NCBI RefSeq assembly: GCF_000829465.1
Contig: NZ_JXAL01000001.1
Span: 310,001-374,000 of the forward strand
Direction of reading: 5' to 3'
Length of the DNA stretch: 64,000 nt
DNA from: Cohnella kolymensis
GTDB lineage: Bacteria; Bacillota; Bacilli; Paenibacillales; Paenibacillaceae
Below the pieces are notes generated by a model, which saw nothing but the letters and a program-made list of their open reading frames with translations, was not told the DNA's origin and searched no databases. The first letter of the stretch is position 1. Each line of letters starts with the position of its first letter. The position numbers and the translations under genes were made by a program. Shown piece after piece: positions 48,563 to 58,228 of the stretch.

Positions 48563-49333
48563 TCAAACTCCTACAATGTTGTAGCCGTTGTCCACGTGCA
48601 GAACTTCTCCGGTGATCCCTCTTGCCCAAGGGCTCATGAGGAACAGCGCGGTATCCCCTACATCGGCAGCCTCTGTGGTGCGGCGCAGCGGCGCTCTCTC
48701 TTCCACCTGCTTCAGGATCGAGTTGAACCCGGCAATGCCCTTAGCCGCAAGCGTACGGATCGGACCGGCGGAAATCGCGTTAACGCGGATGGACTGCGGT
48801 CCCAAATCGTTCGCGAGGTAGCGTACCGATGCTTCCAAAGCCGCTTTGGCAACTCCCATGACGTTGTAGTTTCTAAGCGCTTTTTCCGCACCAAGATATG
48901 TCATCGTCACGATGCTGCCGCCCTCGGTCATGAGAGGATGCAACCGCTGCGCTACCGCGGTAAGCGAGTAGACGCTGATGTCATGCGCGAGCGCGAAGCC
49001 GGCCCTGGACGTATCCACGTACATGCCTTCCAGCTCCTCAGCTTTCGCAAAAGCGATACAATGTGCCAGTCCGTGCAGAACACCGACCTCATCTTTCAGA
49101 CGCGCAGCTAAAGCATCGAGATCCTCATCGGAGGCAACGTTGCAAAGCATGGTGACCGAACCGGGAATCGTATCGGTGAGCTTGCGCACCCGTTCCTCGA
49201 CCCGCTCACTCTCATACGTGAAAATCAGCCGCGCCCCTTGCGACGCCAAAGATTGCGCGATGGCCCATGCGATGCTCCGCTCGTTGGCGACACCCATGAC
49301 CACAATATTCTTGCCTTGCAACAATCCGTCCAT
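48563..49333 (-). CDS. fabI: Enoyl-[acyl-carrier-protein] reductase (NADH/NADPH)
   Basis: A protein of 256 residues from ATG 49333 (GAGGAGGATT upstream). SDR fold of the FabI type: GKNIVVMGVANERSIAWAIA, IFTYESERVEERV, HCIAFAKAEEL, and the catalytic pair in NYNVMGVAKAALEASVRYLA (Y-x6-K), then NAISAGPIRTLAAKGI. It completes each round of fatty-acid elongation and is the triclosan target. Monocistronic. Confidence 0.96.
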   Translation of the reverse strand: MDGLLQGKNIVVMGVANERSIAWAIAQSLASQGARLIFTYESERVEERVRKLTDTIPGSVTMLCNVASDEDLDALAARLKDEVGVLHGLAHCIAFAKAEELEGMYVDTSRAGFALAHDISVYSLTAVAQRLHPLMTEGGSIVTMTYLGAEKALRNYNVMGVAKAALEASVRYLANDLGPQSIRVNAISAGPIRTLAAKGIAGFNSILKQVEERAPLRRTTEAADVGDTALFLMSPWARGITGEVLHVDNGYNIVGV

Positions 49334-49447
49334 CGTTGGAATCCTCCTCGTCACGTTGGGAAACAGGCGCATACCCAAAATTTGGCCGGTATCCCCTGTT
49401 TGTCCAACGTAACCCATTTTCCCGACGATTGCAACAGATTTGAACGG

Positions 49448-50455
49448 TCATCCGAGCACTTCAACAGTCGCGCCGTCAATAACACGCACCGGTTGACCCG
49501 ATGCTTCCGCAGCGCGCATATCCTCCATTAGCTTCAGCAGCGCAGCATCCTTTTGCTTCGCTTCAATCATGATATCGACCGCAGGCGTCAAGCCCGCAAT
49601 GGCATATAAAAACCGCAGCAGCGGCTCCGGATCTACGTAATCGGCATGGCCTCTCGGGTCTTTTTCGCTTTTGGGACTGGAGATATGCATCTTGGGCGGC
49701 AGCCGATCGGACGATTCAGCAATTCCATTCCAACCAAATTTATTCCACGTGTCCATGATCCTTGGCCACAGCTGTTCAGCCGGCTTGTCGCTCGGGTTCA
49801 CGGCATCATGGTGAAGATCAAGCACCATCGGAGCGCCGACCTCTTCAGCGATGTTCAGCGTCTCCTCCGCTGTGAACGTTTTGTCGTCATTTTCAAGTGT
49901 GATTCGCTGCGCAATTCGTTTCTCCAACGAACCGAAATTTTCGATAAACCTTCTTACTGCCGTTTCTTTATTGCCGTAGCTGCCGCCTACATGGATGTTG
50001 CACGTGGCCCTCTCATCCAGGCCCATCGCTTCAAGCATCATGACGTGGTGGTGCAAGTCCGTGACGGATTTGCGAAAAACGTCTGCCCTCGGGGTGCTGA
50101 GCACCGTAAAATGATCCGGATGGAAAGAAACCCGCATATGATGCTCGCGCACAAAAGAACCGACATCCGCAAACCCCTCAGCCAGCACAGGGTAAGGATC
50201 CCAGTCATTCAGCAGTTCATGTGTAACTAAAGGTATCAGCTTGGAGGTGAACCGGTACACTTTTACATCCATGTACCGGTTATGCTTCAGCAGCCGGAGC
50301 GTATTATGCAAATTTTCTGCCGCGAGGCGCTCGAGGCGGCGCAATGCGGCGTCCCTGTCGTTCAGCTTGGAAAACGTCGTCATGGTCATCGTCTTGGATG
50401 GGGACGCATTCTGCAGCTCCATCGACATCGCCACATAACCGAACCGCACAATCAT
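49448..50455 (-). CDS. uvsE: UV damage endonuclease UvdE/UvsE
   Basis: A protein of 335 residues from ATG 50455 (AGGAGG upstream; family start MIVRFGYVAMS). TIM barrel with three metals: RVSFHPDHFTVLSTP, NIHVGGSYGNKETAVRRF, ITLENDDKTFTAEE, VLDLHHDAVNPS and KMHISSPK, DIMIEAKQKDAALL. It nicks DNA 5' of UV photoproducts independently of UvrABC. Spore formers often carry it. Confidence 0.95.
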   Translation of the reverse strand: MIVRFGYVAMSMELQNASPSKTMTMTTFSKLNDRDAALRRLERLAAENLHNTLRLLKHNRYMDVKVYRFTSKLIPLVTHELLNDWDPYPVLAEGFADVGSFVREHHMRVSFHPDHFTVLSTPRADVFRKSVTDLHHHVMMLEAMGLDERATCNIHVGGSYGNKETAVRRFIENFGSLEKRIAQRITLENDDKTFTAEETLNIAEEVGAPMVLDLHHDAVNPSDKPAEQLWPRIMDTWNKFGWNGIAESSDRLPPKMHISSPKSEKDPRGHADYVDPEPLLRFLYAIAGLTPAVDIMIEAKQKDAALLKLMEDMRAAEASGQPVRVIDGATVEVLG

Positions 50456-50495
50456 GCTGTCTGCTAACCTCCTGGAAGCGGAACACGGTTTATTA

Positions 50496-50822
50496 CTATG
50501 TAGTTTGCTCCTGTGCGCCGAAAAACATTTCATGCGCAAGCGAAGTCTGGATTCGCGCCTCCTCGTCGGTCAAGCGGCGAACGAGTTCCATTTCGACCTG
50601 TGTCACTTCTTCGCCTTGAAAATTGATTTCAGCGATGGATGCCACAATCTTCACGATGGCCACCGCCTGATTGTTCGGATCGTAAGCAATTACCTTCTGG
50701 CCTGTGGGGAACACGCGAAAGCTTTTCTTCACCATTTTGCCGCGTCCGTATTCGAGCAGCTCGTACAGCTCTTGATCGGATTTGAACTTGCATACGGAAT
50801 TGAATTCGGTTTGAAAACCCAT
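50496..50822 (-). CDS. Conserved small protein of unknown function
   Basis: A protein of 108 residues, ATG 50822 with AGAGGAGGAAAGG just upstream, so clearly translated. It begins GFQTEFNSVCKFKSDQE and contains FRVFPTGQKVIAYDPNNQAV, IVKIVASIAEINFQGEE and VEMELVRRLTDEEA. The layout (short beta strands around FPTGQKV and VAIVKI) faintly recalls DUF2584, but I do not assign it. It is 40 bases upstream of uvsE on the same strand and probably cotranscribed. Confidence 0.75.
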   Translation of the reverse strand: MGFQTEFNSVCKFKSDQELYELLEYGRGKMVKKSFRVFPTGQKVIAYDPNNQAVAIVKIVASIAEINFQGEEVTQVEMELVRRLTDEEARIQTSLAHEMFFGAQEQTT

Positions 50823-50893
50823 AGCCTTTCCTCCTCTAACATCATATAAAAATGGGACCAGCGGAGCATCAACTCCGTCAGCCCCAAATATCT

Positions 50894-52021
50894 TTACTCG
50901 CCGCCGTACTCAAGCGATTGCCGTTCGGCATGGCGTTCAACCGCCAGCTGGATCAACGTATCGAGCAGCTCGCGATAAGACAGCCCCGATTCCTTCCACA
51001 TGAGCGGATACATACTGTAAGGCGTAAAGCCCGGCAGCGTATTGACCTCATTAATGAACAGCGCGCCGTCGCTGCGGCGAAGGAAAAAGTCCGCCCGGCA
51101 CAGCCCCGACCCGTCGATGGACCGGAAAGCTTCCACTGCCATGAAGCGCACGGCTTCAGCCGTCTCCGGCGGAATGTCCGCAGGGATGACCATCTCCGAT
51201 TTGCCGTCTGTGTATTTGGCTTTATAATCGTAAAATTCACTCGATGTCCGAACCTCGCCAGGAACGGAAGCCCGAGGTTCATCGTTGCCGAGTACGCTGA
51301 CTTCAATTTCACGCGCATCGATGAACTCTTCCACGATGACTTTGCGGTCATATCGAAGCGCCTCATCCACTGCAGCAATGAGCTCCTCGCGGTTGCGCGC
51401 CTTCGACACGCCGACGCTGGATCCTAAATTCGCCGGCTTCACGAAGCACGGATAGCCCAGCTCCTCCACATTTTCCACACACTGCTCGCGGTTCTTTTGC
51501 CAATGATGCTTAATAAAATAACGATACCCGACTTGCGGCAGCCCCGCCTGAGCGAACATCTTCTTCATCATGACCTTGTCCATTCCGACGGAAGAGGCGA
51601 GAACGCCCGCACCGACGTAGGGCAGGCCCGCCATCTCGAACAAGCCTTGAATGGTGCCGTCCTCACCGAACGTGCCGTGAAGCAGCGGAAACATGACGTC
51701 GATCGTGCCGGCATCACCGCGGTTGCCCGATGTCTGTACCAGCTCACTTTCGGTAATCCCCTGCAAAACCGGCAGAATCGCATTATCCGTTGAAGATGCC
51801 GAGTCGGATTGCGGCGTATATTGAAGCTGGGCTACCGAAGCAGGCGGCGCAGCCAGAAGCGGCCCGGACCTCCACTGACCCTTAGGCGTGATATAAAAAG
51901 GAATAAGTTCATATTTGTCATAATCGAAAGCCTTGGATACAGCCAGTGCAGTCTGCAGCGACACCTCGTGTTCGCCGGAGCGTCCGCCGTAAACGAGACC
52001 GACGCGTATTTTGTTTCCCAT
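50894..52021 (-). CDS. ddl: D-alanine-D-alanine ligase
   Basis: A protein of 375 residues from ATG 52021. ATP-grasp: VGLVYGGRSGEHEVSLQTAL, LLHGTFGEDGTIQGLFEMAG, GMDKVMMKKMF, CFVKPANLGSSVGVSKARN, VEEFIDAREIEVSVLG and INEVNTLPGFTPYSMYP. The loop with S and Y residues of D-Ala-D-Ala (not D-lactate) enzymes appears present. It makes the dipeptide end of peptidoglycan precursors. Confidence 0.95.
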   Translation of the reverse strand: MGNKIRVGLVYGGRSGEHEVSLQTALAVSKAFDYDKYELIPFYITPKGQWRSGPLLAAPPASVAQLQYTPQSDSASSTDNAILPVLQGITESELVQTSGNRGDAGTIDVMFPLLHGTFGEDGTIQGLFEMAGLPYVGAGVLASSVGMDKVMMKKMFAQAGLPQVGYRYFIKHHWQKNREQCVENVEELGYPCFVKPANLGSSVGVSKARNREELIAAVDEALRYDRKVIVEEFIDAREIEVSVLGNDEPRASVPGEVRTSSEFYDYKAKYTDGKSEMVIPADIPPETAEAVRFMAVEAFRSIDGSGLCRADFFLRRSDGALFINEVNTLPGFTPYSMYPLMWKESGLSYRELLDTLIQLAVERHAERQSLEYGGE

Positions 52022-52053
52022 AACGTACCTCCGCAATGTTGTGTCCGAAGCTT

Positions 52054-53127
52054 TTAGAATTCATCGGCAATGTGAAAAAACCGGTAGCGGGTCTGCTCGG
52101 TCCAGGCATACGAATCGCGGTAATCCCAATACCGATGCCGGGAGCTGACTGTATTCGCGTTAACCAGAGGCATGCCATCAGGCGTAAAGGCGGTCACGAT
52201 TGTGTTATGCTGGAATCGCCCGTTGCCGTCAAAATCGTAGCAGATGAGATCACCCAGATGAAGCTGTTCGGGTGAGTCCACCGCTTCGGCACGAAAACCG
52301 GCAGCGCGCGGCGCGGCCAGATAGTGCTGCAAGGCGTTGGCCACAGCCCAGCTGTAACTCCACAGCTCCTGGTCTTTGCTCCGGCCTTTATACCACCAGC
52401 CGGATTCCCTTCTCCCAGTATAATTCATCGCCGCGCCCCCTGCAAAGAGACACTGGGAGACGTAATTCGTACAGTTCACGTCAAAAGTTTCATAGTTCGG
52501 GTTGCCTTCGTTCCACCATCGTTCCGCATAGGCGACCGCCGACTCGCGCCGGTAAGGGATCCCCCGGCTTAATCTGCCGTACCCGTAATGAGATCCGGTT
52601 GCCGAACCTGGGTACACCCTCGATTTGGCATTGTACAAGGCTTTCGGGTTCATATAAGGTATAGAGGGCATCACCGATATTCTGCCGTAATCATCACTCG
52701 TCACCTCTTCTTCCAGCGGCACAGCTACCTCAGAGGCCCGTTCCGGGTCAAGCGGCTGCACCGAATCCAACCGCCAGCTTTTGCCGATTCGAACGAACCG
52801 TAACCTTTCCCGTTCAACCCTTTCCTCCAGCCAAGGCTGACTGCGTTGTTCATAAGAGCGCACGAGATGAATGGATACATCTGCAACAGCCTCTGCGCCT
52901 TTGAGCTTGTGGCGTTCAATGCGGGCACGCATTTCGCTTCTGATCGGCTTCAGTGGGATTTTAGGGTCTCTTTGCGCTGTGTTATGAATCCGCCGGGTCA
53001 TGCGCCTCCGATGCTCTTCATCGGGTATTTCCTTCAGCTTCCGCTCGTCGAAAAGCAGCGCGGCTTCATTAATCATATTTACATAACCGAATAAGGCGTC
53101 CTTCCAATCGGACTTCGTGCTCGGCAC
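52054..53127 (-). CDS. Amidase_6 domain protein (cell-wall amidase-like)
   Basis: A protein of 357 residues, GTG 53127 behind GGAGGG. The first 170 residues are charged and helical (RARIERHKLKGAEAVADVS). The C-terminal about 160 residues are the putative amidase domain PF12671: YAERWWNEGNPNYETFDVNC, TNYVSQCLFAGGAAMNYTG, GWWYKG, DLICYDFDGNGRFQHNTIV (Cys, His, Asn of an NlpC/CHAP-like fold). There is no signal peptide, so it may act inside, for example in the mother cell during sporulation. Function inferred from the family only. Confidence 0.87.
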   Translation of the reverse strand: MPSTKSDWKDALFGYVNMINEAALLFDERKLKEIPDEEHRRRMTRRIHNTAQRDPKIPLKPIRSEMRARIERHKLKGAEAVADVSIHLVRSYEQRSQPWLEERVERERLRFVRIGKSWRLDSVQPLDPERASEVAVPLEEEVTSDDYGRISVMPSIPYMNPKALYNAKSRVYPGSATGSHYGYGRLSRGIPYRRESAVAYAERWWNEGNPNYETFDVNCTNYVSQCLFAGGAAMNYTGRRESGWWYKGRSKDQELWSYSWAVANALQHYLAAPRAAGFRAEAVDSPEQLHLGDLICYDFDGNGRFQHNTIVTAFTPDGMPLVNANTVSSRHRYWDYRDSYAWTEQTRYRFFHIADEF

Positions 53128-53294
53128 GGGACATCCCTCCCCAGTGAACGGTTTCACACGCCCCAATGGGCACAGATTGCGTCGGTTCATCCTATGCCGG
53201 GGAGTTCAGTTCTAATCATGAATTGTTCGCAAAATAATACTTTTTTCCGCTCTGCAGAGGCGTTACACGTCTTTACGGAATGCCTGTGACAGAG

Positions 53295-53346
53295 TATACT
53301 TAGAGCATAGGTTTCATTTTTGAAATCGTGTTTCACAGAGTGAAAC
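53295..53346 (+). promoter_or_regulatory. acnA promoter with two operator-like inverted repeats
   Basis: A TATACT box (53295-53300) is followed by TTTCA-TTTT-TGAAA (53312-53325) and the perfect GTTTCAC-AGA-GTGAAAC (53330-53346), which shares the half site TTTCA/TGAAA. Both lie between promoter and ribosome site, where a bound repressor would block transcription. No binding protein is identified. Confidence 0.65.
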
Positions 53347-53374
53347 TCGAAACTTGCCAAGGAGGCTGACCCAC

Positions 53375-56086
53375 TTGTCCACTTTTCCGTACAAAGTTCA
53401 AGCCGACCTGCAGTCGTCCGGTTTATCTTACCGGTACTACAGTCTGCCGGCGTTAGAACAACAAGGCTTGGGCCCCATATCCAAATTACCGTTCTCCATG
53501 AAGGTGCTGCTCGAAGCCGCCATTCGTCAGTTTGACGGCCGTGCCATCACGGAAGAACATGTTAAACAATTAGCGACCTGGACAGAAGGCCGCGTAGATA
53601 AAGAGATTCCGTTCATCCCTGCACGTATCGTACTGCAGGATTTCACCGGAGTACCTGTTGTAGTCGACCTGGCTGCAATGCGTGATACGGTGAAGAAATC
53701 AGGCGGAGACCCTAAAAGCATCAACCCTCTCGTCCCCGTGGATTTGGTTATCGATCACTCCGTAATGGTAGATGCATTCGGTACGCCGGATGCGCTGAAA
53801 TTTAACACGGACATTGAATTTGAACGGAATGAAGAGCGTTACCGCTTCCTGCGCTGGGCGCAAACGGCGTTTGATAACTTCCGCGCTGTGCCTCCGGGAA
53901 CAGGTATCGTTCACCAAGTTAACCTGGAGTACCTTGCGAACGTTGCAGCTACGAAAATCAAAGACGGCGTTACCGAAGTATTCCCGGATTCCCTCGTCGG
54001 TACGGACTCCCATACGACGATGATCAACGGTCTGGGTGTTGTCGGCTGGGGCGTAGGCGGGATCGAAGCCGAAGCCGGTATGCTTGGTCAGCCTCTTTAC
54101 TTTGTCATGCCTGAAGTTGTCGGCTTCAAATTGACGGGCAGCCTGTCGGAAGGCGCGACTGCAACCGACCTTGCTCTGACTGTAACTGAAATTCTTCGTA
54201 AAAAAGGCGTCGTCGGCAAATTCGTCGAGTTTTTCGGCCCCGGCCTTTCCAGCATCGGCTTGGCTGACCGCGCAACAGTGGCCAACATGGCTCCTGAGTA
54301 CGGCGCAACCGTCGGTTTCTTCCCTGTAGACAACGAGACGCTGAACTACTTGAGATTGACCGGCCGCGAAGACACTCAAATCGAGCTTGTAGAAGCTTAC
54401 TATAAAGCACAAGGCATGTTCCGCTCCGATGATACGGAGGACCCGGTATTCACCGACGTGATCGAGCTCGACTTGTCCACCATCGTTCCAAGCTTGGCCG
54501 GTCCGAAGCGTCCGCAAGACCGCGTCGAATTGACCGCCATGAAAAAGTCTTTCAACGATATCATCCGCACGCCGATCGACAAAGGCGGCTACGGCTTGTC
54601 CGACGCCAAAATCGAGCAAACGGTCGAAGTTAAACATCCGAACGGCGCGATGAGCCGCATGGGCACGGGCGCTGTCGTTATCGCAGCAATCACGAGCTGC
54701 ACGAACACCTCCAACCCAAGCGTTATGCTGGGAGCAGGTCTCGTTGCCAAGAAAGCTGTGGAAAAAGGACTCAAAAAGCCGGGCTACGTGAAAAGCTCGC
54801 TCACACCGGGCTCGCTCGTCGTTACCGACTATTTGACCAAATCCGGACTGCTGCCTTACCTTGAGAAGCTCGGCTTCTATGTCGCCGGATACGGCTGCGC
54901 GACTTGTATCGGTAACTCCGGTCCGCTGCCGGATGAAGTCAGCCTGGCGGTTGCGGACAACGACATGACCGTGGCTGCCGTACTTTCCGGTAACCGGAAC
55001 TTCGAAGGCCGCGTTCACGCTCAAGTCAAAGCCAACTATCTCGCTTCGCCGCCGCTGGTCGTTGCTTACGCTCTGGCAGGTACGGTCAACATCGACCTCG
55101 CGAACGATCCGATCGGCTTTGATAATGACAACCAGCCTGTATATTTGAAAGACATTTGGCCGACAAGCGAAGAGATTCATCAAGCAATCACCACTTCCCT
55201 GTCGCCTAACCAGTTCCGCGATAAGTACGAGAACGTGTTTACGCAGAACGAGCAGTGGAACAAGATTCATGTCCCTCAAGGCGAGATTTACGAGTGGGAT
55301 GATAACTCGACCTACATCCAAAACCCGCCTTTCTTCTCGGATCTTGCTCCAAATGCAGGCGACATCGGCGACATCAAGAACGCCCGCGTGCTGGCTCTGC
55401 TCAGCGACTCCGTTACGACGGACCACATCTCGCCGGCGGGTAACATCAAGACCGACAGCCCTGCAGGCAAATACTTGCTCGAGCATGGCGTAGACAAGAA
55501 AGACTTCAACTCCTACGGATCGCGCCGTGGTAACCACGAAGTCATGATGAGAGGAACGTTCGCTAACATCCGTATCCGGAACCAAGTGGCTCCTGGCACT
55601 GAAGGCGGCGTTACGACTTACCTCCCTACCGACGAAGTGATGTCCATCTACGATGCTTCCATGAAATATCAGAAGAACCGTACGAACCTGGTTGTAATCG
55701 CCGGTAAAGAATACGGAACGGGAAGCTCCCGTGACTGGGCGGCGAAAGGAACTTATCTGCTCGGCGTTAAAGCCGTAATCGCAGAAAGCTTCGAACGGAT
55801 TCACCGCTCCAACCTGGTCGGCATGGGCGTCCTGCCGCTTCAATTCCAACCGGGCCAAGGCTGGAAGACTCTCGGAATTACCGGCCGCGAAACATTCGAA
55901 TTCAGCGGTTTGTCCAACGATGTCACCCCAGGCCAGACGATTACGGTAACGGCGAAACGCGAAGACGGTACTACCTTCGAATTCCCGGTAATCGTCCGCC
56001 TCGACTCTATGGTTGATGTTGATTACTTCCGCAACAGCGGTATTCTGCAGACTGTACTGCGCCAAATGCTGGCCGGACAGAACTAA
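53375..56086 (+). CDS. acnA: Aconitate hydratase A
   Basis: A protein of 903 residues, TTG start at 53375 with AAGGAGG nine bases before. AcnA/IRP type: [49 protein letters not shown] (first cluster cysteine), [14 protein letters not shown] (the other two), and [35 protein letters not shown]. It interconverts citrate and isocitrate; its apoprotein may bind RNA. Monocistronic. Confidence 0.97.
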   Translation: MSTFPYKVQADLQSSGLSYRYYSLPALEQQGLGPISKLPFSMKVLLEAAIRQFDGRAITEEHVKQLATWTEGRVDKEIPFIPARIVLQDFTGVPVVVDLAAMRDTVKKSGGDPKSINPLVPVDLVIDHSVMVDAFGTPDALKFNTDIEFERNEERYRFLRWAQTAFDNFRAVPPGTGIVHQVNLEYLANVAATKIKDGVTEVFPDSLVGTDSHTTMINGLGVVGWGVGGIEAEAGMLGQPLYFVMPEVVGFKLTGSLSEGATATDLALTVTEILRKKGVVGKFVEFFGPGLSSIGLADRATVANMAPEYGATVGFFPVDNETLNYLRLTGREDTQIELVEAYYKAQGMFRSDDTEDPVFTDVIELDLSTIVPSLAGPKRPQDRVELTAMKKSFNDIIRTPIDKGGYGLSDAKIEQTVEVKHPNGAMSRMGTGAVVIAAITSCTNTSNPSVMLGAGLVAKKAVEKGLKKPGYVKSSLTPGSLVVTDYLTKSGLLPYLEKLGFYVAGYGCATCIGNSGPLPDEVSLAVADNDMTVAAVLSGNRNFEGRVHAQVKANYLASPPLVVAYALAGTVNIDLANDPIGFDNDNQPVYLKDIWPTSEEIHQAITTSLSPNQFRDKYENVFTQNEQWNKIHVPQGEIYEWDDNSTYIQNPPFFSDLAPNAGDIGDIKNARVLALLSDSVTTDHISPAGNIKTDSPAGKYLLEHGVDKKDFNSYGSRRGNHEVMMRGTFANIRIRNQVAPGTEGGVTTYLPTDEVMSIYDASMKYQKNRTNLVVIAGKEYGTGSSRDWAAKGTYLLGVKAVIAESFERIHRSNLVGMGVLPLQFQPGQGWKTLGITGRETFEFSGLSNDVTPGQTITVTAKREDGTTFEFPVIVRLDSMVDVDYFRNSGILQTVLRQMLAGQN

Positions 56087-56101
56087 TCATTTCGCATCTT
56101 C

Positions 56102-56142
56102 AAAAACCCTTCATTCTCGCCAAATGAGAATGAAGGGTTTTT
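56102..56142 (+). terminator. Terminator after acnA
   Basis: Perfect 17-bp stem AAAAACCCTTCATTCTC/GAGAATGAAGGGTTTTT (56102-56118 with 56126-56142) with its own T-run. By symmetry it can also serve the convergent YmaF gene. Confidence 0.92.
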
Positions 56143-56148
56143 GCACAA

Positions 56149-56529
56149 TTACAATGCCTTATCGGTTTCTCCGCCGTAATGATGCCGATGCGGAGTAGCT
56201 CCGCTAACCGTCGTATAGCCGTCGAATTGATGAATATGGCCTCCTCCGGGTACAGGAATAGCAGGACCTGTGACGCCGCGAATGTAATGCAAATGACCTG
56301 AATTAAATGTTGTCACCGCAGCATAGGCATGAATGTGCGGGACACCGCTCGGCGCCGGAGCCGTCCTGCCCGCGTATCGATGATCGTGGCCGACATCAAA
56401 GGAAGTGGTCCCTGCTAAGTCATGGGAGTGAACCGGTTGGCGATTCCAAGAAGTAATATACAGCTTATGAGTATGAGTCGGATCATCTCCCTCGGGCTCG
56501 TACAGGAAACCGGAAATCGGAATTTCCAC
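56149..56529 (-). CDS. YmaF-family histidine-rich repeat protein
   Basis: A protein of 126 residues with repeated H-x-H modules: THTHKLYI, PVHSHDLAGTTSFDVGHDHRY, VPHIHAYAAVTTFNSGHLHY, GGGHIHQFDGYTTVSGATPH and RHHYGGETD, each about 22-24 residues. This is the YmaF family of Bacillales. The paired histidines could bind metal; the function is unknown. No signal peptide. It is convergent with acnA. Confidence 0.88.
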   Translation of the reverse strand: MEIPISGFLYEPEGDDPTHTHKLYITSWNRQPVHSHDLAGTTSFDVGHDHRYAGRTAPAPSGVPHIHAYAAVTTFNSGHLHYIRGVTGPAIPVPGGGHIHQFDGYTTVSGATPHRHHYGGETDKAL

Positions 56530-56681
56530 AGCTTGTTGCCCTCCTTATCCGTTTTCCTTAGCTTATGAGAGCTCGGCCTCATCAGTGCATTCAACGGTAC
56601 GAATGCCGCTTGGGTAGAGTTGTGCCTATGGGTTATAATGTAAGCGAATGTTCTTGCACGATGAAATGGAGGTACCCGCCT

Positions 56682-57725
56682 TTGCCCCGCAAATTTACGT
56701 TCCGCCGTTACAGGACGGCCCTCCTAATTGGGTTCATGGTCCTTGTATTTTTGTTTATGAACTACATTTCCTGGCCTTATGTCTTGTACGGGCCCGGTTC
56801 GGCCGAGCCGGTGCACCCGCGGGTTGAAACCGGCCATAAGCTGGATGAGAAAGGCCAGTTATTGTTTACGACGGTATCCACCTACTCGCGGCCAAACTTA
56901 TTTGCCATCATATATGCCTGGTGGGACCCTCGAATGGATATCGAAACGCAGGAGAAAGCAACAGGCGGTGCGACCAATCTGGGTGCTTATCGCAACCTTT
57001 TGGCCTGGATGCGCGACAGTTCGGAAGCCAATGCGCTTATCGCCGCCTATAACGCCATGAAGAGGCCGATTGACGTGAAAGAGCAAGGCGTTATTGTGGT
57101 GCGTTTCCTCCCTGAGACCAAAGCGCGAGAGAGCGGTTTGCAGGAAGGCGACATCATTACCAGTATTGACGGTAAGCAAGCTAAGACTGTTCAAGAGCTT
57201 GTCACTTTTATTTCAAGTAAAAAACCGGGGGATAAAGTCAAAGTGGCAGGCAAGCGGGGAAAAGAATCTTTTAGCGCTACCGTCCCGCTCATATTGATGC
57301 CGCAGACCAATCGGACCGGAATCGGTTTTCAGAATGACACCGTACTGAATGTTACACCTCCTGATCCCGTCAAATTTGATTTCGAGGACACAGGCGGCCC
57401 GTCTGCCGGATTAATGATGACACTTGAGATTGTCGCTCAATTGACCGGCGAGGATCTAACGCGAGGCTACCGTATCGCCGGTACCGGCACCATCGACGCC
57501 GAAGGCAAAGTCGGCCAAATCGGCGGTATCCAATACAAGCTGATGGCAGCCGACAGGGAGAAAGCGGATTATTTCCTCGTCCCTTATGATGAGGAGAATG
57601 GGTTAGTCAATTGGAAGCAGGCACAGGAGACGGTTAAGGAACTGGAGCTCAAGCCCAAGCTGGTCCCCGTCGCCGACCTTGCCCAGGCAATGGAGTTTCT
57701 GGAGAAGCTGCAGCCTAAGCGTTAA
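56682..57725 (+). CDS. PDZ-Lon membrane protease (SepM/YlbL family)
   Basis: A protein of 347 residues. TTG 56682 is chosen (GGAGGT seven bases before). One membrane span (about 15-30), then a PDZ domain (ESGLQEGDIITSIDGKQAKT, FISSKKPGDKVKVAGKRG) and a Lon-type peptidase domain with the serine in DTGGPSAGLMMTLEIVAQLT and the lysine in GKVGQIGGIQYKLMAAD. The catalytic part is outside the membrane. Relatives trim peptides or proteins at the surface (SepM, YlbL). Confidence 0.93.
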   Translation: MPRKFTFRRYRTALLIGFMVLVFLFMNYISWPYVLYGPGSAEPVHPRVETGHKLDEKGQLLFTTVSTYSRPNLFAIIYAWWDPRMDIETQEKATGGATNLGAYRNLLAWMRDSSEANALIAAYNAMKRPIDVKEQGVIVVRFLPETKARESGLQEGDIITSIDGKQAKTVQELVTFISSKKPGDKVKVAGKRGKESFSATVPLILMPQTNRTGIGFQNDTVLNVTPPDPVKFDFEDTGGPSAGLMMTLEIVAQLTGEDLTRGYRIAGTGTIDAEGKVGQIGGIQYKLMAADREKADYFLVPYDEENGLVNWKQAQETVKELELKPKLVPVADLAQAMEFLEKLQPKR

Positions 57726-57741
57726 GCGGGTTGTAAAAAGC

Positions 57742-57780
57742 AAAATGCCCTTGCGAGCAAAATCTCGTGAAGGCATTTTT
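57742..57780 (+). terminator. Terminator after the PDZ-Lon gene
   Basis: AAAATGCC...CGAG pairs with CTCG...GGCATTTTT with one bulged C. Confidence 0.75.
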
Positions 57781-57818
57781 AATGCTTGCCGGCCAGTGCA
57801 GCATGCTTAGAAGGTTAC

Positions 57819-58046
57819 TCATCCCCAAATATTACATCTAAGTAAGTTTGCAAATAAGGAATAAAAGCTCTTTGGAACTCTAGCTCTGATTTTCGATAAT
57901 ACATTCCCGGTTACAGCGTTTTTACTTGCTGTAACTTTTGCATTTAAGCTTCTGAAATCTGCTTCTGTGAGATTGTATGAGAACGGTTGTTTGCTGACAA
58001 GAGGGGTTTCCAATTTATTTACATGAGGTCCGTTTTTCAGTTCCAA
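57819..58046 (-). CDS. Short ORF of doubtful reality
   Basis: A 75-codon ORF (ELKNGPHVNKLETPLVSKQP, VTASKNAVTGNVLSKIRARV). The last 25 codons look more protein-like in the neighbouring frame (EFQRAFIPYLQTYLDVIFGDE), so this may be a shifted remnant of a longer gene. No ribosome site or family recognised. The base composition is AT-richer than the genes to the left and marks the start of the toxin island. 58047-58182 shows nothing else. Confidence 0.3.
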   Translation of the reverse strand: MELKNGPHVNKLETPLVSKQPFSYNLTEADFRSLNAKVTASKNAVTGNVLSKIRARVPKSFYSLFANLLRCNIWG

Positions 58047-58182
58047 ATAACGTACATGAGGTAGTAGTATTTCAAATAAGACTGCACGCAGTTCGCCTGA
58101 TTCAGTATGCCTTTTCAGCGCACGAGTTTCGATTTTAACGCGTTCTGATGATTAGGGAATAGGAGAATATAGGGTAAAAGAA

Positions 58183-58219
58183 AAACCTTGATTGAGTGAA
58201 TTACACTCGATCAAGGTTT
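58183..58219 (-). terminator. Terminator after the immunity-like gene
   Basis: A 16-bp stem (58183-58198 with 58204-58219, one G-U pair) followed on the minus strand by TTTTTCTTTT. Confidence 0.85.
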
Positions 58220-58228
58220 CATAAAAAG

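Noticed and set aside
53699..56065. Minus-strand open frame of 788 codons opposite acnA
   Set aside because: It is the shadow of a codon-biased gene: no ribosome site, no domain, arginine/valine/histidine-rich composition typical of antisense frames.
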